DNA of 64,000 nt. Source: Micromonospora sp. LH3U1. GTDB lineage: Bacteria; Actinomycetota; Actinomycetes; Mycobacteriales; Micromonosporaceae. The position numbers and the translations under genes were made by a program. Positions 53,856-62,752 of this stretch are shown piece by piece (position 1 is the first letter of the stretch; each line of letters opens with the position of its first letter). The stretch lies in the NCBI RefSeq assembly GCF_028475105.1, contig NZ_CP116936.1:3161501-3225500 (forward strand). The letters run 5' to 3'. The notes under the pieces were generated by a model that was not told the DNA's origin, made no database searches, and worked only from the letters and a program-made list of their open reading frames with translations.

Positions 53856-55055
53856 ATGGGATTCACCCCTCTCGCCGGTACCCGGGCACCGGTCCGGGTC
53901 TGGACCGACCCGTACGCCATCGAACCGCAGGCCGCTCAGCAGCTGCGCAACATCGGCGCGCTGCCCTGGGTGCAGGGCGTCGCTGTCATGCCCGACGTGC
54001 ACTTCGGCAAGGGCGCCACGGTCGGCTCCGTGATCGCGATGCGACAGGCCGTCTCGCCGGCCGCGGTCGGCGTCGACATCGGCTGCGGGATGTCGGCGGT
54101 ACGCACCTCGCTGACCGCCGCCGACCTTCCGGACGACCTGGCCGGGCTGCGCTCCGCGATCGAGGCCACGATTCCGGTCGGCTTCGCCCAGCGGCAGGAC
54201 TCGGTCGACACGCGTCGGATCCGTGGTCTGGAGCAGGCCGGCTGGGACGCCTTCTGGGACCGGTTCGCCGGCCTCGACCGGCGGGTCGCGCAGCTGGAGA
54301 CGCGGGCGCGGCGGCAGCTCGGCACCCTCGGCGGGGGCAACCACTTCATCGAGGTATGCCTGGAGCAGGGCGGTGCCGACGAGGGCCGGGTCTGGCTGAT
54401 GCTGCACTCCGGGTCCCGCAACATCGGCAAGGAGTTGGCCGAGCGGCACATCGGGGTGGCCCGGAAGCTGCCGCACAACGCCGACCTGCCCGACCGGGAC
54501 CTCGCGGTGTTCCTCGCCGGCACGCCGGAGATGGAGGCGTACCGGCGGGATCTGTGGTGGGCGCAGGAGTACGCGCGGCGCAACCGGGCCGTCATGCTGG
54601 CCCTGTTCTGCGGCGTGGTGCGCGAGCACTTCCCGCACGTTGCCTACGACGAGTCCATCTCGTGCCACCACAACTACGTCTCCGAGGAGAGCTACGACGG
54701 GGTGGACGTGCTGGTGACCCGGAAGGGCGCGATCCGGGCCGGCCGGGGTTACCTGGGCATCATCCCCGGGTCGATGGGCACCGGGTCGTACATCGTGCGG
54801 GGTCGGGGGAACCCGGACGCGTACTGCTCGGCCTCGCACGGGGCCGGGCGGCGGATGTCACGGGCGCAGGCCAAGCGGACGTTCAGCACGGAGGACCTGG
54901 CCGCGCAGACCGCCGGGGTGGAGTGCCGCAAGGACGCCGGGGTGGTCGACGAGATCCCCGGCGCGTACAAGGACATCACCGAGGTGATGGCCCAGCAGGA
55001 GGACCTGGTCGAGGTGGTCGCGCACCTCAAGCAGGTGGTCTGCGTGAAGGGCTGA
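53856..55055 (+). CDS. rtcB: RtcB-family RNA ligase
   Basis: 399 residues from the ATG at 53856, 6 bases after AAGGAG. The family residues are in place: VMPDVHFGKGATVGSVIAMR, VGVDIGCGMSAVRTSL (metal Asp and Cys), LGTLGGGNHFIEV, MLHSGSRNIGKELAERH and SASHGAGRRMSRAQAKRTFS with the guanylate-accepting His. RtcB joins 2',3'-cyclic-phosphate and 5'-OH RNA ends, repairing tRNAs cut by toxins or stress. A leader ORF and hairpin lie upstream. Confidence 0.94.
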   Translation: MGFTPLAGTRAPVRVWTDPYAIEPQAAQQLRNIGALPWVQGVAVMPDVHFGKGATVGSVIAMRQAVSPAAVGVDIGCGMSAVRTSLTAADLPDDLAGLRSAIEATIPVGFAQRQDSVDTRRIRGLEQAGWDAFWDRFAGLDRRVAQLETRARRQLGTLGGGNHFIEVCLEQGGADEGRVWLMLHSGSRNIGKELAERHIGVARKLPHNADLPDRDLAVFLAGTPEMEAYRRDLWWAQEYARRNRAVMLALFCGVVREHFPHVAYDESISCHHNYVSEESYDGVDVLVTRKGAIRAGRGYLGIIPGSMGTGSYIVRGRGNPDAYCSASHGAGRRMSRAQAKRTFSTEDLAAQTAGVECRKDAGVVDEIPGAYKDITEVMAQQEDLVEVVAHLKQVVCVKG

Positions 55056-55058
55056 CAG

Positions 55059-55091
55059 GCCGCGCGGGCCGGGGTGACCGGCCCGCGCGGC
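55059..55091. terminator. Bidirectional terminator after rtcB
   Basis: A perfect 14-base stem GCCGCGCGGGCCGG (55059-55072) with its complement at 55078-55091 and a 5-base loop, between convergent genes. Confidence 0.8.
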
Positions 55092-55097
55092 ACCTGC

Positions 55098-55889
55098 TCA
55101 GAAGCCGGCGAAGACCCGGCGCAGATCGTCCAGGCTCACGGGGCCGGTCACCCGCACCCCTTCCGGCGTGTGCTGGGCACCCAGCCGACCGGTGGCCAGC
55201 CGCAGCCACGCCTCGGCCGGGGCGGTCAGCTCGCCGTCCGGCTGCTCCGGTGCGTCGGTCAGCTCGACCCGCTCGCCCAGCCGCAGCCCGTGCGTCCGCT
55301 CGGGCGCGTGCAGCCGAACCAGCAGGGTGGCCTCCCGACCGGCCAGTTCCTGCGGCCGGCTGGTCCAGGCCAGCATGCCGCCGATCTGGTCGAGCAGCAG
55401 CGACACCGCCTCCGGCGTCACCGCGGCGAACGGGTTGAATGCCACCTCGACGTCCCACTGGTGCAGGGCGAACTCGCTGAGCCGGAACCGGCCCGCGGTG
55501 GCCAGGTCGACCGGCTCCGGCAGGAAGCCGAGGTCGATCCGCAGCGAGGCCCGGGTCTCGGCGTCCAGCGCCTCGTACGCCTCGACCAGCCGCTCGTTGG
55601 CGGCGAGGAACCCGGCGGCGTGCTCAGCCGGGGACATCGCATCCCAGCGCTGCCAGACGCCGCGGTTGAAGTCCCCGTCCGGGCCGGGCGCGCCGGTGCG
55701 GGCGGCGTCCAGCGACGCCAGGCTGATCTCGGCGCCGCTGCCCAGGTGGCTCAGCACCTGGGACACCTGCCACTCGCTGGCCCCCGACGGCTGGAGCAGG
55801 TCGTCTTCCTTGAGATCCCGGACGAGCGCGGCGAGCTCCTCGTGGCCCGTGCGCAGAGCAGTGATGATCTGGTCAGCAGGGGATGACAT
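55098..55889 (-). CDS. Maleylpyruvate isomerase-type mycothiol-dependent protein
   Basis: 263 residues from the ATG at 55889, after GAGGAG. The N-terminal four-helix DinB-like metal site is seen: SEWQVSQVLSHLGSGAEISL (His) and RLSEFALHQWDVEVAFNPFA (His). A C-terminal SCP-2-like half follows (VRLHAPERTHGLRLGERVEL, then EAWLRLATGRLG). The family uses mycothiol as a cofactor in actinomycetes. The substrate is unknown. Confidence 0.88.
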   Translation of the reverse strand: MSSPADQIITALRTGHEELAALVRDLKEDDLLQPSGASEWQVSQVLSHLGSGAEISLASLDAARTGAPGPDGDFNRGVWQRWDAMSPAEHAAGFLAANERLVEAYEALDAETRASLRIDLGFLPEPVDLATAGRFRLSEFALHQWDVEVAFNPFAAVTPEAVSLLLDQIGGMLAWTSRPQELAGREATLLVRLHAPERTHGLRLGERVELTDAPEQPDGELTAPAEAWLRLATGRLGAQHTPEGVRVTGPVSLDDLRRVFAGF

Positions 55890-55997
55890 GGATCTCCTCA
55901 AAGGGACTTTCGACGATGGTCGGGACGTTACCGGAAGCGATCGCCGGCCGGCCCACCCCAGGTTCGGGCGGTCCGGCCGACGGCCGCGTCGGTCAGC

Positions 55998-57491
55998 TCA
56001 GCCCATGTGCACGGTGTTGCCGGTCGGGATGTCCTCCTTGCGGACCTTGACCAGGATCAGCGTGGCCAGCCCGGCGATCACGATCAGGGCCGCGCCCCAG
56101 GCGAACGCCACGCGGTAGCCGTGCACCAGCGCCTCGATCTGGTTGACCGGGTTCGGCACCCGACCGACCAGGTACGCGGCGACCGCGCTGGTGTACATGG
56201 TGTTCAACAGCGCGGTGCCCAACGAGCCGCCGATCTGTTGGGTGGCGTTCAGCGTCGCGCTGGCCGCGCCGGCGTCGTGCTCCGGAACCCCCACCAGCGC
56301 GAGGCTGGACAGCGGCACGAAGGTGAAGCCCAGACCCATGCCGAGGATGACCTGGGCGGGCAGCAGGAGGGTGAGGAACGAGGTGTCCACGTCGATCTGG
56401 GTCAGCGCCAGCATGGCCACGGCGGCGAGCACAGCGCCGCCGACCATCAGCGGCTTGGCACCCACCCGTGGCATCAGCTGGCTGGCGACGCCGGCGGCGA
56501 TCAGCACGCCGGCGGTGACCGGCAGCGACGCGAGCCCAGCCTCCAGGGGCTTGTACTGCAACACCACCTGGAAGTAGAACGTCAGGAACAGGAACGCCCC
56601 GAACAGGCCGGCTCCGATCAGCGTCGAGGCGAGGTACGCCCCACCCCGGTTGCGGTCCAGGATGATTCGCATCGGCAGCAGCGGGTGGTTGGAGCGCAGC
56701 TCGATCACCACGAAGGCGGCGAGCAGCACCACACCGGCGGCGATGAAGCCGAGCGTCTGGGTGGCGTCCCAGCCGTCCTCGGCGGCCTTGGTGAAGCCGT
56801 ACACCAGGGAGACCAGGCCGGCGGTCACCACGATCGCGCCGGGCACGTCGTAGCGGGTGTTGCCGTGTGCCCGGCTCTCCGGCACCAGCGGGAGGGCCAA
56901 GGCGATGGCGATGGCCGCCACCGGGATGTTGACCAGCAGGCACCAGCGCCAGTCGGCGTACTCGGTGAGGACCCCGCCGAGCAGCAGACCGACCGCGGAT
57001 CCACCGCCGGCGATCGCGCCGTACACCGCGAAGGCCTTGGCCCGCTCGGTGGTCTCGGTGAACAGGACGGTGAGCAGCGCCAGTGCGGCGGGGGCGAGCA
57101 GCGCGCCGAAGGCACCCTGCAGTGCGCGGGCGGCGAAGAGCATCTCGCCGGTGGTGGCCAGACCGCCCAGCGCGGAGGCCAGGGCGAAGCCGGTCATGCC
57201 GACGATGAATGTGCGCTTGCGGCCCCAGTAGTCGGCGATCCGGCCGCCGAGCAGCAGGAGGCCACCGAAGGCCAGGGTGTAGGCGGTGACGACCCACTGC
57301 CGGTTCGCGTCGCTGATGCCCAGGTCGGCCTGGGCCTGCGGCAGCGCGATGTTCACGATGGTGGCGTCCAGAACCACCATCAGCTGCGAGACCGCGATGA
57401 CCGCCAGCGCGATCCAGCGCCGCGGGTGCGGCGTGCCTGTCGACGTCCCGGCGCCGGGTGCGCCGGGTGCGGTCGAGGTAGTTCCGGGCAT
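55998..57491 (-). CDS. MFS transporter, DHA2 (EmrB/QacA) family
   Basis: 497 residues with about 14 hydrophobic segments. The family start is WIALAVIAVSQLMVVLDATI with VNIALPQAQADLGIS, and motif A is LLLGGRIADYWGRKRTFIVG. It exports drugs or toxic compounds by proton antiport. The TetR gene directly upstream on the same strand (33 bp between) is its probable repressor. Confidence 0.92.
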   Translation of the reverse strand: MPGTTSTAPGAPGAGTSTGTPHPRRWIALAVIAVSQLMVVLDATIVNIALPQAQADLGISDANRQWVVTAYTLAFGGLLLLGGRIADYWGRKRTFIVGMTGFALASALGGLATTGEMLFAARALQGAFGALLAPAALALLTVLFTETTERAKAFAVYGAIAGGGSAVGLLLGGVLTEYADWRWCLLVNIPVAAIAIALALPLVPESRAHGNTRYDVPGAIVVTAGLVSLVYGFTKAAEDGWDATQTLGFIAAGVVLLAAFVVIELRSNHPLLPMRIILDRNRGGAYLASTLIGAGLFGAFLFLTFYFQVVLQYKPLEAGLASLPVTAGVLIAAGVASQLMPRVGAKPLMVGGAVLAAVAMLALTQIDVDTSFLTLLLPAQVILGMGLGFTFVPLSSLALVGVPEHDAGAASATLNATQQIGGSLGTALLNTMYTSAVAAYLVGRVPNPVNQIEALVHGYRVAFAWGAALIVIAGLATLILVKVRKEDIPTGNTVHMG

Positions 57492-57524
57492 GGTGAAGCC
57501 TTCCGTGTTACGAATGGGGATGAA

Positions 57525-58154
57525 TCAGGCCTGTGTCGGGCCGTCGGGCTGGTAGCGGAGTACCGGGATCAGCACCTGGTCGACGACCTGGGTGAGGAAC
57601 GCGTCATCGGCGGGTAGGCCGTGCGCGACGATGCGGGACATGGTGAGCGCGGGCGCCAGGTCGTGGAACAACTCCCGTTCGCCGGCCTCCGGCGGGATCT
57701 CCCCGCGGGAGGCGGCACGGATCAGGATGGCGGTGCTGGCCACCCGCCCGGCTGGCAGCACCTGGTGGCGTACCAGGCGTTCCAGCTCGGGGTTGGTCCG
57801 CATGGCGAAGGTCAACGCCTGCATCAGGTCGCTGTCGGCCACACAGATCGCGGCCGTGGCGCGCAGCAACTCGATCAGGTCGCCGCGCAGGGAGCCGGTG
57901 TCGGGCGGGCTGTGCACACCCACCTGCCGACCGCGCAGGGCGGCGACAACCAGCTCCGCCTTACCGTCCCAGCGCCGGTAGATGGTGGCCTTGCTGACGT
58001 GGGCGCGAGCGGCGACGGCGTCGATCGTCATCCTGTCGAAGCCGACCTCGCGCACCAGGTCGATGACCACGGCGAACAGGTCGCTGTCGGTGCATCGCGG
58101 GCCCCGGGCCGCCGGCACCCCGGCACCCGCACCCACCTGCTGACCACCCAGCAC
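57525..58154 (-). CDS. TetR-family transcriptional regulator
   Basis: 209 residues from the GTG at 58154, just after an AAGGGGG ribosome site. The HTH is FDRMTIDAVAARAHVSKATI followed by YRRWDGKAELVVAAL. The rest is a helical ligand domain (PELERLVRHQVLPAGRVAST). It precedes the DHA2 exporter in the same operon and should repress both until a drug binds. Confidence 0.92.
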   Translation of the reverse strand: MLGGQQVGAGAGVPAARGPRCTDSDLFAVVIDLVREVGFDRMTIDAVAARAHVSKATIYRRWDGKAELVVAALRGRQVGVHSPPDTGSLRGDLIELLRATAAICVADSDLMQALTFAMRTNPELERLVRHQVLPAGRVASTAILIRAASRGEIPPEAGERELFHDLAPALTMSRIVAHGLPADDAFLTQVVDQVLIPVLRYQPDGPTQA

Positions 58155-58291
58155 CCGAACCCCCCTTGAAACGACGCCGTACTGACACTAGTTCGCGGTT
58201 GTCCGAACGCGCAGGTTTTCGTGAGTTGCGTCGCACTGAGTCGGCGAAACGATTGCGTTTCCCTGCGGAGTCCGGCGGGTGAACGCGGTGG
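58155..58291. promoter_or_regulatory. Regulatory region upstream of the TetR/MFS operon
   Basis: It holds GTTCG (58191-58195) paired with CGAAC (58204-58208), and a GAAACG/CGTTTC hairpin (58246-58261). The first is a plausible TetR operator; the second may end the lipoprotein transcript from the right. Confidence 0.4.
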
Positions 58292-59199
58292 TCAGCCGCC
58301 GGGCGCGAGGACCACCGGCACGGCCATCGTGTTGATCCGCGAGCCGTCGCGGGCGGACACTTCGTACACCTCGACCGTGCCCTTCTGCTCCCGCGCCGTG
58401 CGCCAACCGACCACCACCCGGTAGCCGCCCCGACAACCGCTGCCGCAACTGGCGGTGCCGAATCCGGTGGCCACCTCCCGGCCGGCGGCGTCCAGCACCC
58501 GGACGCTCACGGTGGCCTCGAACACGGTGGCGGTGCCGGTGACCACGAGCGGGGCGGAGACGCGCTCACCGGGAATCGGGCCGGTGACCACGATCGGCGG
58601 CAGCAGGTCCGCGAAGTCCGTCCGGTCGACCGGGGCGGCGTCCTCGACGCGGACCTGACGCACGGTGGGGAACTGGGTGAGCGTCCACACCACCTGCGCC
58701 TCGCGGAGCCGCCGCTGCGCCGGGTCGTCGGCCGACGGAACCCGCAGCGTCGCCATGCCGTCGGTGATCCGGGTGACCTCGACGCCGGCCGGGACGAGCG
58801 TGGTCAGCCCGGTGGCGGCCTCGGCCGGCGTGGGTCCGCGGCCAGCTCGGTCAGCGCCAGCCGGGACGTCGCCACGGTGGCCGGCCGAGCCCGCCTGGTC
58901 GGAACGATCTGCCCGGCGCGGACGAACCACAGCTCGATGGCCACGGTGTCACGGGTCGTGGTGCTGGCCGGCGCAGGTGAGGTGGTCGTGGGTGACCGGG
59001 GTGGGTCCGCTGGCGGGGTCGGGTCGGCACGTTCCGTCGGTGCGGGGCCCGACGACGTGGGGCTGGGCGGTGCCGCGCTCGACGGCACCGCCGTGGGCGC
59101 CGGGCCGAGCGCGCCCGAGCGCGGGGTGCCGCACCCGCCCACGAGCAGTGCGGTGACGAGCACCGACGCGGTCACCCTGACGGCGCCTCGCCGGCTCAT
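58292..59199 (-). pseudogene. GerMN/Gmad2-domain lipoprotein, interrupted by a one-base frameshift
   Basis: From the ATG at 59199 a lipoprotein signal ends LVTALLVGGC, then a Pro/Ser/Thr-rich tether and the start of a GerMN domain (VAIELWFVRAGQIVPTRRAR, LALTELAA). The frame then stops at 58804. The continuation in the next frame (GPTPAEAATGLTTLVPAGVE, then a Gmad2-like Ig domain with GTATVFEATVSVRVLDAAGR) runs to 58292. Adding one C at 58836-58837 on the plus strand gives 302 residues. It is the third gene of the two-component operon, so it may sense or adjust the envelope. Confidence 0.82.
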
Positions 59200-60650
59200 C
59201 GCACACCGCCCGCCGCTGTGCCGGCCCCGGAGTGCCGCTCCTCGTCGTCGTCGCCCGGTGGCGGTGGCGCGGCCGGACCGTGCGCCGGCAGTTCCAGCCG
59301 GAAACGGGCGCCGACGCCGGGTCCGCTGCGCACGCTCAGCACCCCGCCAAGCAGGGCGGTGTGCTCGCGGGCGATGGCCAGCCCGAGCCCACTGCCCGGC
59401 GCCGAGCGAGACGGGTCGACCTTGTGGAACCGGTCGAACACGCGTGGCAGGTGCTCCGCCGCAATGCCCGGCCCCTGATCGGTGACCTCGAAGACGACCA
59501 GCGGGCCCGCCCCGGTCACGGTGGCCCGGATCTCGCCGCCGCCGTGCTCGATCGCGTTGGCGACCAGGTTCGCCAGCACGCGCTCCAGCCGACGAGGATC
59601 GGTGCGCAGAGTGACCGGCTCGCCGCTGACCCGTACCCGCTCCGACCAACCGCGCGCGGCGAGGATCCCGTGCAGCAGCGCCGACGCGTCGACAGGCCCG
59701 ATGGCCGGCTGCTCCTGCCCGGCGTCCAGCCGGGAGATCTCCATCAGGTCCTCGACCAGCCGGCGCAGCCGGACCACGTCACCAACCAACAACCGGGCGG
59801 CCGGCCGGGCATCGTCGGGCAACTGGTCGAGGTGCTCGCGCAGCAGCGACGCCGCGGCCACCAGCGCCGTCACCGGGGTACGCAGCTCGTGCGCGACATC
59901 GGCGGTGAACCGCCGCTCGCGGGCCTGCGCGGCCGACAGTGCCGCGATCTTCGACTCCAGTGCCTCGGCCATCTCGTTGAACGACGCCGCCCAGACGCTG
60001 AACTCGTCGCGCCCGCGTACCGGCAGGCGGGTGGCGAGCAGACCCTCGGTGAGCGCTCGGGCGGCCCGGCTGGCCCGACCCACCGGCTCCAACGTGCGGC
60101 GGGCCAGCGCGTGACCCACCCCGGCGGCGAGCAGCACCACGAGCACCCAGCCAGCCACCAGCGCGGTGCGGAGCTGACCCAGGTCGGTGGCGACGTCGTC
60201 CTCCACCGTGAGCACGTACAGCTCGGCGGTCGAGCCAGGAATACGGCCGCCGACCACCAGCAGCCGAGGACGTTCCGCCGGTGCGGAGCGCTGGTAGCCG
60301 AGCTGTCCATCCGCGACCATGGCCCGCAGCCGGGTGCCCAGCACCGGGGCGTACGCGGGGTGCGAGGGACGACTCGGACCGTCGACGAGCACCACGTGCC
60401 GGCCGCTCGCCTCGAAGCTGGTGAGCAACTCGGTGCTGCGCTGCTCGGTCAGCGGCAGGAACTGCCCGGCGACGACGAGTTGGTAGCGGGCGTCGGCGGC
60501 CGCCTCGTGCAGCGAAGCGTCCAACCAGGACTGCCGCAGCAGCAGCCCGGTCCCGCCGGCGAGCAGCCCCGCCGAGACGCCGGCGACCAGGACGAACGCG
60601 ATCGTCAGCCGGCGCCGCAGGCGGCCCGGGGTCACCGCGCGTCCGGCCAT
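59196..60650 (-). CDS. Two-component sensor histidine kinase
   Basis: 484 residues. Two membrane helices (about 14-37 and 164-184) flank an outer sensor domain of about 125 residues; HAMP follows, then the H-box RRFTADVAHELRTPVTALV (His254), N-box and G-boxes (NLVANAIEHGGGEI, DQGPGIAAEHLPRVFDRFHK, GSGLGLAIAREH). The stop overlaps the lipoprotein start (ATGA). It signals to the response regulator upstream. The outer domain has no known name. Confidence 0.94.
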   Translation of the reverse strand: MAGRAVTPGRLRRRLTIAFVLVAGVSAGLLAGGTGLLLRQSWLDASLHEAAADARYQLVVAGQFLPLTEQRSTELLTSFEASGRHVVLVDGPSRPSHPAYAPVLGTRLRAMVADGQLGYQRSAPAERPRLLVVGGRIPGSTAELYVLTVEDDVATDLGQLRTALVAGWVLVVLLAAGVGHALARRTLEPVGRASRAARALTEGLLATRLPVRGRDEFSVWAASFNEMAEALESKIAALSAAQARERRFTADVAHELRTPVTALVAAASLLREHLDQLPDDARPAARLLVGDVVRLRRLVEDLMEISRLDAGQEQPAIGPVDASALLHGILAARGWSERVRVSGEPVTLRTDPRRLERVLANLVANAIEHGGGEIRATVTGAGPLVVFEVTDQGPGIAAEHLPRVFDRFHKVDPSRSAPGSGLGLAIAREHTALLGGVLSVRSGPGVGARFRLELPAHGPAAPPPPGDDDEERHSGAGTAAGGVR

Positions 60651-60664
60651 CGCCGACCCTCCCG

Positions 60665-61345
60665 TCAGCCCGTGGACAACTTGTAGCCGGCGCCGCGCAC
60701 GGTACGCACCAGCCGCGGCTGCGCCGGGTCGTCCTCGATCTTGGCGCGCAGCCGTTGCACCGCCACGTCGACCAGTCGGGAGTCGCCGAGGAAGTCGTGG
60801 TTCCAGACCAGGTCCAGCAGCAGTTCCCGGGTGAAGACCTGACCGGGGCGGCGGGCCAGCTCCAGCAACAGGCGGAACTCGGTCGAGGTCAGCGCCACCT
60901 CCCGGCCGTGTCGGCGTACCACGAAACTGCCCGGGTCGATCTCCAGGCCGCCGATCTCGATGATCGTCGACGCGACCGGCGCGCTCACCCTGCGCAGCAC
61001 CGAGCGAACCCGGGCCACCAACTCGGGCAGATCGAAAGGCTTACGCAGGTAGTCGTCCGCGCCGCACTCCAGCCCGACCACCACGTCGATCGTGTCGGTA
61101 CGCGCGGTCAGCATCAGGATCGGCACCTGACTGGTCCGTCGGATCTCCCGGCAGACCTCCAGGCCGTCCAGACCGGGCAGCATGACGTCGAGCACGATCA
61201 GATCGACCGGGCGGGCTCGCCACGTCGCCAGGGCCTGCCGCCCGTCGGCGGCGGTGTCGACCCGGAAGCCGGCGCGGCGCAGACCGAGGGCGGTGACCTC
61301 CCGGATGGAGGCGTCGTCCTCGACCACCAGCACGCGGCCCTCCAT
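60665..61345 (-). CDS. OmpR/PhoB-family response regulator
   Basis: 226 residues from the ATG at 61345. The receiver has the acidic pair and phosphorylation site LIVLDVMLPGLDGLEVCREI (Asp53) and LRKPFDLPEL (Lys). The winged-helix output domain reads EVALTSTEFRLLLELARRPG, then VDVAVQRLRAKIEDDPAQPR. It is the first gene of an operon with a kinase and a lipoprotein, 14 bases from the kinase. Confidence 0.95.
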   Translation of the reverse strand: MEGRVLVVEDDASIREVTALGLRRAGFRVDTAADGRQALATWRARPVDLIVLDVMLPGLDGLEVCREIRRTSQVPILMLTARTDTIDVVVGLECGADDYLRKPFDLPELVARVRSVLRRVSAPVASTIIEIGGLEIDPGSFVVRRHGREVALTSTEFRLLLELARRPGQVFTRELLLDLVWNHDFLGDSRLVDVAVQRLRAKIEDDPAQPRLVRTVRGAGYKLSTG

Positions 61346-61510
61346 CACCTGAGGGTAGACCTCCCGCGACGGTGCGCAGTCCTGGCGAAACGGTCGGTGT
61401 CGGCGGCCCGGCCGGGCCACCCTCGCCGCCCCACACCAGGCATCCCGCAACCGCGGCGGAGGTGCACTACCTTGCTCTCGACTTGGTCAGCTCACACGAA
61501 AGGGCACGAC

Positions 61511-61885
61511 GTGCAACGTCATGGCTGCGTGATCCGACTCCGCCCGGAGCAGCGGGAAACCTACCTCCGGCTGCATGCCGACGTCTGGCCGAGCGTCGAG
61601 CAGACGCTACGCGAGGCGAACTTCCGCAACTACACGATCTTTCTTCACGGCGACCTGCTCTTCGGCTACTACGAGTACGTCGGTGACGACTACGACGCCG
61701 ACCTGCGACGCATCGCCGCGGACCCGCAGACGCAGGAGTGGTGGAAGCTCACCGACCCGTGTCAGGAGTCGATCGCCGAGCCCGGATCCGGGGACTGGTG
61801 GGCCCCGATGCGCGAGGTCTGGCACCTGGCCGACGAGACGGTTGGCGAGGCGCTTGACCAGGCCCAGCAGAGCGCGCGAGGCTGA
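61511..61885 (+). CDS. rhaM: L-rhamnose mutarotase
   Basis: 124 residues from the GTG at 61511. RLRPEQRETYLRLHADVWPS, then NFRNYTIFLHGDLLFGYYEY and MREVWHLAD match the family; the catalytic His is in LRLHADVW. It interconverts alpha and beta rhamnopyranose. No other rhamnose gene is near, so it is an isolated catabolic gene. A strong terminator follows. Confidence 0.93.
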   Translation: MQRHGCVIRLRPEQRETYLRLHADVWPSVEQTLREANFRNYTIFLHGDLLFGYYEYVGDDYDADLRRIAADPQTQEWWKLTDPCQESIAEPGSGDWWAPMREVWHLADETVGEALDQAQQSARG

Positions 61886-61889
61886 GGTT

Positions 61890-61926
61890 CGTCCGGCCGG
61901 ACGGTAACGAACCGTCCGGCCGGACG
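61890..61926. terminator. 15-base terminator between convergent genes
   Basis: CGTCCGGCCGGACGG (61890-61904) and CCGTCCGGCCGGACG (61912-61926) around TAACGAA. Both arms are themselves palindromic. Confidence 0.8.
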
Positions 61927-61940
61927 CGCCGTCGCCCCTG

Positions 61941-62510
61941 TCACTCCTGCCACTGGTGGGCCACGTCGAGCACGATGCGGCTGTGTGTGCCGGGGCCGGC
62001 GAGCACCAACACGCGGAACGGCAACCGGGCCCGTACGCCGACCGCGAAGGTGCTGTAGCCCTCGAAGCTGCCGCCGAAGACGACATCGCGCAGCGTCGAG
62101 TAGCGCAGCAGGTTCGCGACGTGCTCGCCGACCGCGTAGGGCACGGTGCCCTGGTGGGCGGCGTCGTACGACGGAGCCCGCAGCGAGACCCGCAGCAGCG
62201 CGCCCCCGGCGGTGTACGGCGACAGCGCCAGCCCTTCGCCCTCGGTCCACGTCTCGCCGTAGCCGATCGCGTAACCGTCCACCGGGCCGGCGAACTCGAA
62301 CACCACCCGGTCGTAGCAGTCGTGACGGCCGGTCCGTACATCGGCCAGCGGGGCATCGCTCAGCGAGCCGGCCGTCTTCTCCGCGCTGCCCCAGGTGATC
62401 CCGCAGTACGGCGACCCGGTCGTGGTGCCCGCCGCGGTGCTGCTGCCCGCGCCGGCGACCAGCCCGGCGAGCACGACCGCCAACGCTGTCAGTGCGCTCC
62501 TGATCCTCAT
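61941..62510 (-). CDS. Secreted AMIN-like domain protein
   Basis: 189 residues. The signal peptide ends near AGSSTAAG at residue 27. The mature domain has SPYCGITWGSAEKTAG, DCYDRVVFEFAGPVDGYAIG and LPFRVLVLAGPGTHSRIVLD, a beta-rich AMIN-like pattern. Two Cys (in YCGITW and DCYDRV) could form a disulfide. It may bind the cell envelope; the role is not established. Confidence 0.75.
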   Translation of the reverse strand: MRIRSALTALAVVLAGLVAGAGSSTAAGTTTGSPYCGITWGSAEKTAGSLSDAPLADVRTGRHDCYDRVVFEFAGPVDGYAIGYGETWTEGEGLALSPYTAGGALLRVSLRAPSYDAAHQGTVPYAVGEHVANLLRYSTLRDVVFGGSFEGYSTFAVGVRARLPFRVLVLAGPGTHSRIVLDVAHQWQE

Positions 62511-62752
62511 CGTGGTTTCTCCGTTCGATGGTCGGGGCCACGTCGCGGCGGCGCTGCCGGTGACCCTCTGCCGCTACCGTCGTCCTGCCTCGGCACGGGC
62601 ACTTCGCTGCGGCGTAACCGCTGAGTAACAGCCGATGGTCTCCCCGGTATGACGCTTCCGCTATGCCGGACATCGACCGTCATCGTTCTAGCATTCACGT
62701 AGATCAATGACCGGTGGCCGATGGTCGCCGGACGACCGCAGGGGAGTGCGTG

